Assembly (NCBI GenBank): GCA_031549525.1
Contig: JAVBPQ010000185.1
Span: forward strand, 1-18,947
Origin: WQUF01 sp031549525
GTDB taxonomy: Bacteria > Bacillota > Clostridia > Clostridiales > Clostridiaceae
DNA length: 18,947 nucleotides
Direction: 5' to 3'
Below the pieces are notes generated by a model. That model did no database searches and had not been told where the DNA came from. It worked only from the letters and a program-made list of their open reading frames with translations. Of this stretch, positions 14,275-18,947 are shown piece by piece; positions within the stretch are counted from its first letter, which is position 1, and each line of letters begins with the position of its first letter. A program made the position numbers and the translations under genes.

Positions 14275-16308
14275 TTAATTGTTTATAATATACTCGATGG
14301 TTTTTTTCTTAACATTTTCGTCTATCACATAGTTTAAATTGATTGGAGTAAATTCTTTTCCTTGGCCTTCAAAATATTTACTAAAAAGCTCATAATATTC
14401 AAGCCTTAACCCTTGTATAAATACCACAAGCCCTTCTAAGATTATTATAAGAGTGTTTCCTATAATATACACTAAAAGGCTTTTTAATCCAAAATTTTTC
14501 TCCATCATCTTTGCAATACTAGAAACGGCTAAAAACAAACCCACATGGTTTAAAGCAAAAGCTCCAACCCTTATAAATGAAAGAGTATTTGACAATATAT
14601 TCATAACAAGCTCATATATGCCAAAACCATTTTCAACAAAATAGTCTCCCTTTTTTTCATCAAATATAAACCTTCCCTTTGATATTAAGTTCCAAAGAGG
14701 ATTTCTCAATAATACAAGCAATACAAAAAACACAAAAAATATTATCCATAAGATATTTGGCATAATTTCTATATTTAAAACTTTTGTTACGACTAAAGTT
14801 ATTGCACCTATAAACAAGAGCATACCTGCTATACCTTCTTTGCTAAAGAGAGCAGCTTCATAGTCCTTCTTCTTTAAGCTGTTTATTAAGTGCAGTACAT
14901 AAGAAATGATGAGAAGTATTACACCAAAGACAACAGAATATATGAGCACATTGTTTACATCTTCCATTGGTTTAATCAAATAAAAATTATGAAGCTCTAT
15001 TCCAAAGATGCTGCCATATATACTCCCAAATATCATGGAAGAAGCTCCTAGACATGAAACCACTCCTCCTAAGCTTGTTCTCTTTAATTTAAAAAATAAA
15101 TATAAGCCTGCAACTAGGAATATAAAACCCTGTCCTATATCTCCAAACATCATTCCAAATATCAAGGTATATGTTATTGCTAAAAATACAGTAGGATCTA
15201 TCTCATCATAGGATGGAACTCCATACATTTTAACAAGAGCTTCAAAGGATTTAAACAAGGATTTATTCTTAAGGCTTGTTGGAGGCAAAAAATGTCTTTT
15301 ATTTAAATCTTCTAAGCTCATCCTTGTTACAAAAAAATCTCTGCTCCTCTTAAATACATCTTCAAACTCTGGAAGTTTATATGAAGGCACCCACCCGCAA
15401 ATAAAAAAGCTTTCCTTGCTTACACAAGCATTCGCCCTCAATTGAGAAGCTTTTTCTATAAGGTCTAAGCTTTCTAAATACAAAATTATAGAATTATAAT
15501 TTTGTATTAAAAAATCATCCATCCTATTGTTTAATTTACGACTATCTAATTTTAAATCTTCATAATCTGAAAGGCATTTATTATAAATATCTAACGGTCT
15601 TCCAGTTAACCCTTCCATGGTATTTATTTTTATCATATTTAATGATTTAAATATTTTTTCAGTCTCTTTTATCTGATCCTTAGGTGTAAAAGATAGATAT
15701 ATAGCTTCATCTTTTTCAGATAAAACTTTTACTAAAATTGATGGTATATTTTCATAATTTGCCTTAAGTTTTAATATATTTTCTTTTGAAACGCTATATA
15801 TACCAAAATCCATAAAATTCAAAGTGGTAAATTCAGAAAAATCCAAATCTATATTTTTTATAAATTTAAGCACTTGAATAGCTTTATCTAAGCTATCCAT
15901 TTTATTTTTAAGCTTTAATAAATCATCATTTATCTTTGAAAAGTCTTCATATAATAAGTTAATTCCACTTTTAACTTCTTCATAATTATTCAAAAGCACC
16001 CTATCTTTTTGTAGATTAGAGGATTTCTCTATGATCCCCTTCTTCTTTTGTATCTCATCATATATCTCTTCTATCCTACCCTTATAAATATGATCAATCT
16101 TAATTTCATTTAAAGATACCAAGCTATTGATTACATCATCACTTATTTTCAAATTACTATCTACACTTGCAAATAAGTTTATATTGTTTATGCTATTAAA
16201 TGTATTTACTGCTTGAAAGCATCCCATGGTCACTATTGAACTTAAAGCTTGATCTAATCTACTTTTATGTCCTGATACTAACGCCAAGTACATTTTTTCT
16301 ACTGACAC
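14275..16308 (-). CDS. ntpI: V-type ATP synthase subunit I (a subunit, stator channel)
   Basis: A 677-residue subunit a homologue. The N-terminal half (about 1-345) is cytoplasmic, with two long coiled-coil stretches (about 75-150 and 230-285) linking the peripheral stalks to the membrane. The C-terminal half has about seven to eight membrane helices beginning near P-S-Y-D-E-I-D-P-T-V-F-L-A-I-T-Y (354 on). The essential helix contains S-F-I-R580-V-G-A-F-A-L-N-H-V-G-L, whose arginine releases the ion from the K ring. A second conserved arginine is in G-L-R635-L-E-Y-Y-E-L-F-S-K. The start is GTG at 16308 after GAGGTG. An overlapping ATG two bases earlier is out of frame and stops after three codons. 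Confidence 0.96.
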   Translation of the reverse strand: MSVEKMYLALVSGHKSRLDQALSSIVTMGCFQAVNTFNSINNINLFASVDSNLKISDDVINSLVSLNEIKIDHIYKGRIEEIYDEIQKKKGIIEKSSNLQKDRVLLNNYEEVKSGINLLYEDFSKINDDLLKLKNKMDSLDKAIQVLKFIKNIDLDFSEFTTLNFMDFGIYSVSKENILKLKANYENIPSILVKVLSEKDEAIYLSFTPKDQIKETEKIFKSLNMIKINTMEGLTGRPLDIYNKCLSDYEDLKLDSRKLNNRMDDFLIQNYNSIILYLESLDLIEKASQLRANACVSKESFFICGWVPSYKLPEFEDVFKRSRDFFVTRMSLEDLNKRHFLPPTSLKNKSLFKSFEALVKMYGVPSYDEIDPTVFLAITYTLIFGMMFGDIGQGFIFLVAGLYLFFKLKRTSLGGVVSCLGASSMIFGSIYGSIFGIELHNFYLIKPMEDVNNVLIYSVVFGVILLIISYVLHLINSLKKKDYEAALFSKEGIAGMLLFIGAITLVVTKVLNIEIMPNILWIIFFVFFVLLVLLRNPLWNLISKGRFIFDEKKGDYFVENGFGIYELVMNILSNTLSFIRVGAFALNHVGLFLAVSSIAKMMEKNFGLKSLLVYIIGNTLIIILEGLVVFIQGLRLEYYELFSKYFEGQGKEFTPINLNYVIDENVKKKTIEYIINN

Positions 16309-16319
16309 ATTATCACCTC

Positions 16320-17348
16320 TTAATTTAAAAGATCATAAATATCTTCTATTTTGTGATTATATCTTTTACATTCAAGTATGCTTACAATTATTTCAATTTC
16401 AATCTTGTATAATTCTAAAAATGAAAATATTGTAGCAAAATCAATTTTATTTTGTTTTAAAACTTTTCTTATTTCTCTTTCTCTATAAGCAAATACAGCT
16501 AATTCATTTTTAAAATCATCTCTATTAACTTGAATTAAATCTTTGTAGTTTTTGTTTGAAATATTAGCCTGAAATTCTTCTAAATCATTTGAATAACATA
16601 ATTTTTTAATAGAATCAGGCGTTAAATTATAGTGATCGTATATTGCATAGTTAAATATCAATTCTGGTGACAATGAATAATATTTTTTACCTCTATATAT
16701 CCAAAATATATTTAAAAGATCGCATTCAATTCCAATTATCTTCTTCATAAGTGAATTTTGTTTGATTTTATTTAAGACATCTCTTACTTTGCTAAAATAT
16801 GAAATATCTAAAGCCATCTCAAGGCTAAATAGTCCATCTTCCTTTACATGCTCATAAGTACCCTTAATATGCTTTTCATATATGGTGCCTTTTAATTTAT
16901 CCATTAATTCATAAAAACTATTGCATTCTATTAAATCATCATAATTAAGAGTCGTAAGCTCACATCTATAGGCTATGAGATCTCTAATTTTTTCTTTAGG
17001 CTTATTAAGATATATACCTCGAATTATTGTCTTTAAATCATCTACCTCATATTTAACAAACAATTCTTTAAGCAAAGACTTATAATTTCCACTCAAATAA
17101 TTTCTCATATTAGACATGTATTTTGCAAATTGAAGATTTAATAAAATTTCAACCTTTTCCCTGTTTAAAGTATCTACATCATAATTTTTAAAGGCCATTC
17201 CATAGTAAGGATCTGAACATAAATAACCTATGACATCTTTAACAGAATTCAAACTAATCATGTCTTTATATCTATTCTTATAAAGCATCTTTCCTTTTAA
17301 ATTTTTAGTCTTGCTATTTAATACATAAAATACCCCACTAGGCAACAT
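16320..17348 (-). CDS. ntpC: V-type ATP synthase subunit C (d-type socket)
   Basis: A 342-residue, almost entirely helical protein of the V-ATPase AC39/subunit d family. It forms the cup that couples the D-F shaft to the K ring. Family features are the M-x-x-x-x-Y-x-D-M/L-I-S region (K-N-R-Y-K-D-M-I, 24-31), the D-D-L-K-T-I-I-R-G block (103-111), W-I-Y-R-G-K-K-Y-Y (about 217-225), which resembles the usual L-R-x-K-x-x-x, and the C-terminal Y-K-I-E-I-E-I-I-V-S-I-L-E-C-K-R-Y-N (about 314-331; usually E-x-x-N-L-R-x-I-x-x-G/K). Length is normal for the family (about 330-350). It begins one base after the stalk gene and 11 bases precede ntpI. In E. hirae this gene follows ntpE. Confidence 0.92.
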   Translation of the reverse strand: MLPSGVFYVLNSKTKNLKGKMLYKNRYKDMISLNSVKDVIGYLCSDPYYGMAFKNYDVDTLNREKVEILLNLQFAKYMSNMRNYLSGNYKSLLKELFVKYEVDDLKTIIRGIYLNKPKEKIRDLIAYRCELTTLNYDDLIECNSFYELMDKLKGTIYEKHIKGTYEHVKEDGLFSLEMALDISYFSKVRDVLNKIKQNSLMKKIIGIECDLLNIFWIYRGKKYYSLSPELIFNYAIYDHYNLTPDSIKKLCYSNDLEEFQANISNKNYKDLIQVNRDDFKNELAVFAYREREIRKVLKQNKIDFATIFSFLELYKIEIEIIVSILECKRYNHKIEDIYDLLN

Positions 17349-17349
17349 T

Positions 17350-17667
17350 TCAATCCCTCAAATCGATTAATGATTCAAATATCTCCTTTGAAACCGAATC
17401 CTTTATTTTGTAAAATGCTTTTTTTAGCCTATCAAGCTCTACCTTATTTTTTTCATCTATACTTAAAGATTCAGTTTTTAACATATCATCATATTTTTTT
17501 ATTATTCTTTGTTTTTCATCTTCTAATAACTTACTTTCTTCTAATAAAATATCCTTTAAACTCTTCTCATAGCTTAACCTCTCTTTTTTAAGTTCATCTT
17601 CCTTCGACCTTTTATACATATCAAATTCTTTGTCAAACAATATGATGTCGTTTATAATTTTCTCCAT
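17350..17667 (-). CDS. V-type ATP synthase peripheral stalk subunit (G/H type, NtpF-like)
   Basis: A 105-residue protein that is almost all charged coiled coil (E/K/D-rich from about 10 to 92, with heptad-like leucines and isoleucines). It has no cysteine or tryptophan and only a few aromatic residues. Its place as first gene of the ATPase operon and its size match the G/H subunit (AhaH, or NtpF of E. hirae), which pairs with subunit E to form the peripheral stalks. Primary sequence in this family is poorly conserved, so the call depends on context. It has a strong ribosome site, GGAGGT (complement of 17676-17681), eight bases from the ATG, and ends one base before ntpC. Confidence 0.8.
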   Translation of the reverse strand: MEKIINDIILFDKEFDMYKRSKEDELKKERLSYEKSLKDILLEESKLLEDEKQRIIKKYDDMLKTESLSIDEKNKVELDRLKKAFYKIKDSVSKEIFESLIDLRD

Positions 17668-17708
17668 AGAAATATACCTCCAATTAATAGTCTAGTCATA
17701 TATTTATA

Positions 17709-17736
17709 ATTGTAAAATTGCAGATATATGTGATAA
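17709..17736 (-). promoter_or_regulatory. Candidate promoter of the V-type ATPase operon
   Basis: On the minus strand TTATCA (complement of 17731-17736), a 16-base spacer and TACAAT (complement of 17709-17714) lie about 40 bases before the first ATPase gene. The match is only moderate; other A+T-rich hexamers nearby could serve instead. Confidence 0.35.
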
Positions 17737-17860
17737 ATCTATTTATTTAAAGGACTAGCCAAATAATATATATATATTAAGCTTTCATCCAATACTATAA
17801 TTCTTTTTAGCCAAATATACACTTTTACAAGATGTATAGGTTTTAAATGCAAAACTTAAT

Positions 17861-17920
17861 CTAATAATAGTCAATAACAGCTAATAATAAATACTAATAA
17901 CTAATAACAACTACTATAAC
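17861..17920. repeat. Six 10-base-phased AATAA repeats
   Basis: Consecutive 10-base blocks read CTAATAATAG, TCAATAACAG, CTAATAATAA, ATACTAATAA, CTAATAACAA and CTACTATAAC. AATAA starts at 17863, 17873, 17883 and 17903, an exact 10-base register, with 17896 shifted by three. The spacing equals about one helical turn, so the tract could be bent or could carry a repeated binding site on one face. Confidence 0.6.
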
Positions 17921-17974
17921 TAATCTTAATTTTTAAAGAATTAGGTTTAATAGATTGTTATCTTAGTATTAGTA
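17892..17974. repeat. Imperfect long stem-loop
   Basis: The arms TACTAATAACTAATAACAA (17892-17910) and TTGTTATCTTAGTATTAGTA (17955-17974) pair with two or three interruptions around a 44-base loop that holds a smaller imperfect hairpin. It is A+T-rich, so stability is limited. Neither end has flanking direct repeats that I can see. Confidence 0.4.
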
Positions 17975-18002
17975 GATATAAGACTTGATATACTTTGATT
18001 TA

Positions 18003-18040
18003 ATTTTAATTTTAAGGGTTATTGTACTAAAAATTAAAAT
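18003..18040. repeat. 11-bp inverted repeat
   Basis: ATTTTAATTTT (18003-18013) and AAAATTAAAAT (18030-18040) are exact inverted copies with a 16-base spacer. They are pure A/T and not followed by a T-run, so a terminator is unlikely; chance is a fair explanation. Confidence 0.4.
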
Positions 18041-18233
18041 CATATTAGTTATAAACATAGTTTTTTAAATATGATTAAATCAATTTTGATATTTTTAGTT
18101 ATTATGTATCTTTTTATATATTTTTTAGAATTTTATTTAATATTTTGAATTATTATTTTTTAAAAAATCTATGTCAATCTCTATAAATTTTAATATTATA
18201 TGATATAAAGAATAATTATTAAGGAAGTGTATT

Positions 18234-18449
18234 ATGCAATCAATTAAAATTAAAGACAATTTAGCAATAACTTATTTTGCACCAACTAATGAAGGGAAAA
18301 ATGTTACAAAGACTAATTTAATCAATAATATAGATAAGGATTTACCTGATCAAGATCTTCTTGAGATTGCAATTTTAATAAAAGATCTTATGAAATATAA
18401 CGGTGAAAAAGTATTAAGAAAATGCGAATTTTTGCTTGAGGAGGAGTAA
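18234..18449 (+). CDS. DUF1659 family small protein
   Basis: A 71-residue soluble protein that fits the DUF1659 pattern: a beta start (I-K-I-K-D-N-L-A-I-T-Y-F), a charged turn (T-N-E-G-K-N-V-T-K-T-N), N-I-D-K-D at about 32-36, and the C-terminal helix D-Q-D-L-L-E-I-A-I-L-I-K-D-L-M-K-Y (39-55). The family's function is unknown. Its stop is followed within four bases by the DUF2922 start, and the two families are commonly neighbours in Firmicutes, which supports both calls. The ribosome site is AAGGA (18221-18225). It lies divergent from the ATPase operon with no clear link to it. Confidence 0.78.
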   Translation: MQSIKIKDNLAITYFAPTNEGKNVTKTNLINNIDKDLPDQDLLEIAILIKDLMKYNGEKVLRKCEFLLEEE

Positions 18450-18452
18450 ATT

Positions 18453-18674
18453 ATGGAAAAACTTTCATTAAAAATATATTTTCAAACTGTAAATAATAAA
18501 AAATATCCATTAAAGATAAATGATGTAAGATCTGATGTCACTGGAGAAGAGGCATCCTTACTTGCAAATAAAATTTTAGAAAAAAATGCAATATTCTATG
18601 ATGGAAATCACCTCGTTGATTATATCAATGCAGAACTTGAAAAAGTATCTGTAGAAGAATTAGAATTACAATAA
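18453..18674 (+). CDS. DUF2922 family small protein
   Basis: A 73-residue protein that follows the DUF2922 plan: K-L-S-L-K-I-Y-F as first strand, K-K-Y-P-L-K-I-N-D-V-R-S-D-V-T as second strand and turn, a helix G-E-E-A-S-L-L-A-N-K-I-L-E-K-N (31-45), then I-F-Y-D-G-N-H-L-V and A-E-L-E-K-V-S-V-E-E-L-E-L. Function is unknown. Its GAGGAGGAG ribosome site lies inside the end of the DUF1659 gene, three bases separate stop and start, and a strong terminator follows, so the pair is a self-contained two-gene transcription unit. The small YvrJ-type gene that often accompanies such pairs was not seen before the terminator. Confidence 0.8.
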   Translation: MEKLSLKIYFQTVNNKKYPLKINDVRSDVTGEEASLLANKILEKNAIFYDGNHLVDYINAELEKVSVEELELQ

Positions 18675-18685
18675 GAATTACAAGA

Positions 18686-18728
18686 AAATCTCTTACTAGG
18701 AAAATTTACCTGGTAAGAGATTTTTTTT
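18686..18728 (+). terminator. Strong Rho-independent terminator after the DUF pair
   Basis: AAATCTCTTACTAGG and CCTGGTAAGAGATTT form a 15-bp stem with one T-G wobble and an 8-base loop AAAATTTA, followed by an eight-base T-run at 18721-18728. Confidence 0.92.
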
Positions 18729-18800
18729 ATCATAATTTTCTAATATTTAAAATACATATTTAATAATGAACTAAATTTTAGATTAAAGGAGCGTAGCAAT

Positions 18801-18947
18801 ATGAATAATAACGATGATTCAAGATTTTACGAAGAAGAAAAGGGATTGACTGTAGACTTTAACGACCCAATGGTTCACGAGCTTTTAAATGAGGTAAGAG
18901 AAGAAAAAAAGAAAAAAGAGGCTTTGGAAAATAGTAAAGCTGATGAT
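18801..18947 (+). CDS. Unrecognised acidic protein, N-terminal part only
   Basis: An ATG at 18801 opens 49 codons without a stop up to the window edge. The ribosome site AAAGGAG (18785-18791) is strong and lies after the previous terminator, so this is a new transcription unit. The visible part is rich in D, E and K, with M-N-N-N-D-D-S-R-F-Y-E-E-E-K-G-L at the start and a helical, charged stretch (E-V-R-E-E-K-K-K-K-E-A-L) near residues 33-44. There is no signal peptide or membrane segment in it. I do not recognise the family and cannot infer function from this fragment. Confidence 0.65.
   Translation, partial: MNNNDDSRFYEEEKGLTVDFNDPMVHELLNEVREEKKKKEALENSKADD

Larger units (their letters stand above)
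17668..18233. other. A+T-rich divergent intergenic region (566 bases)
   Basis: This gap separates the ATPase operon from the DUF1659 gene. No coding frame with a ribosome site was found. It contains the operon promoter candidate, a 10-base-phased repeat tract (17861-17920), an imperfect stem-loop (17892-17974) and an 11-bp inverted repeat (18003-18040). No tRNA, riboswitch or terminator structure was recognised. The promoter of the DUF1659 gene could not be placed with confidence. Confidence 0.7.

Noticed and set aside
17861..17974. CRISPR array
   Set aside because: The repeats are 10 bases long, degenerate and without spacers, and no cas gene is present.

Overview
The window is A+T-rich DNA with strong Shine-Dalgarno sites (AGGAGG, GAGGTG), short intergenic gaps and mostly AGA/AGG arginine codons. 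The gene set is a bacterial V-type ATPase operon, a reverse rubrerythrin, LexA and a DUF1659/DUF2922 pair. This points to an anaerobic low-GC Firmicute, most likely Clostridia and probably Clostridiaceae. The species cannot be named from this sequence alone.

Region 1 (1-3000). The last 26 codons of a GNAT-type acetyltransferase enter from the left edge. They are followed by a serine hydrolase of the class C beta-lactamase/penicillin-binding fold. Convergent to it is a compact UvrD/PcrA-like SF1 helicase.

Region 2 (3000-6730, plus strand). Nicotinate phosphoribosyltransferase (NAD salvage) has its own terminator. A Xer-like tyrosine recombinase with a complete catalytic set and a PadR-type winged-helix regulator form a two-gene unit. 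lexA follows, with a GAAC-N4-GTTT element overlapping the -35 of a well-spaced promoter, which fits SOS autoregulation.

Region 3 (6700-9000). Convergent to lexA is a squalene/phytoene-synthase-family gene. Its first aspartate-rich motif is replaced by K-K-A-I-T, while the second (D-x3-D) is kept. Its promoter is close to consensus, and a perfect 10-bp dyad abuts the -10 and covers the expected transcription start. Next come a small single-span membrane protein and a reverse rubrerythrin (rubredoxin domain first), which probably handles peroxide or oxygen stress.

Region 4 (9045-17736, minus strand). A complete nine-gene V/A-type ATPase operon is transcribed in the order stalk(G/H)-C-I-K-F-E-A-B-D. 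It has tight or overlapping junctions and one terminator after D. A and B form the catalytic head. D, F and C form the central shaft and its socket. E with the G/H subunit forms the peripheral stalks. I and K form the ion channel. Subunit C lies between the stalk gene and I, which differs from the Enterococcus hirae order F-I-K-E-C-G-A-B-D. Coupling ion (H+ or Na+) is not settled.

Region 5 (17668-18947). A 566-base A+T-rich divergent intergenic region holds a run of 10-base-phased AATAA repeats and an imperfect stem-loop. A coupled DUF1659-DUF2922 pair with a strong terminator follows, then the first 49 codons of an unrecognised acidic protein running off the right edge.

No CRISPR array, transposase, prophage module, tRNA or rRNA was seen. 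The leads most worth following are the apparently catalytically altered squalene/phytoene-synthase relative with its operator-like dyad, the unusual K subunit and gene order of the ATPase, and the phased repeat tract upstream of that operon.
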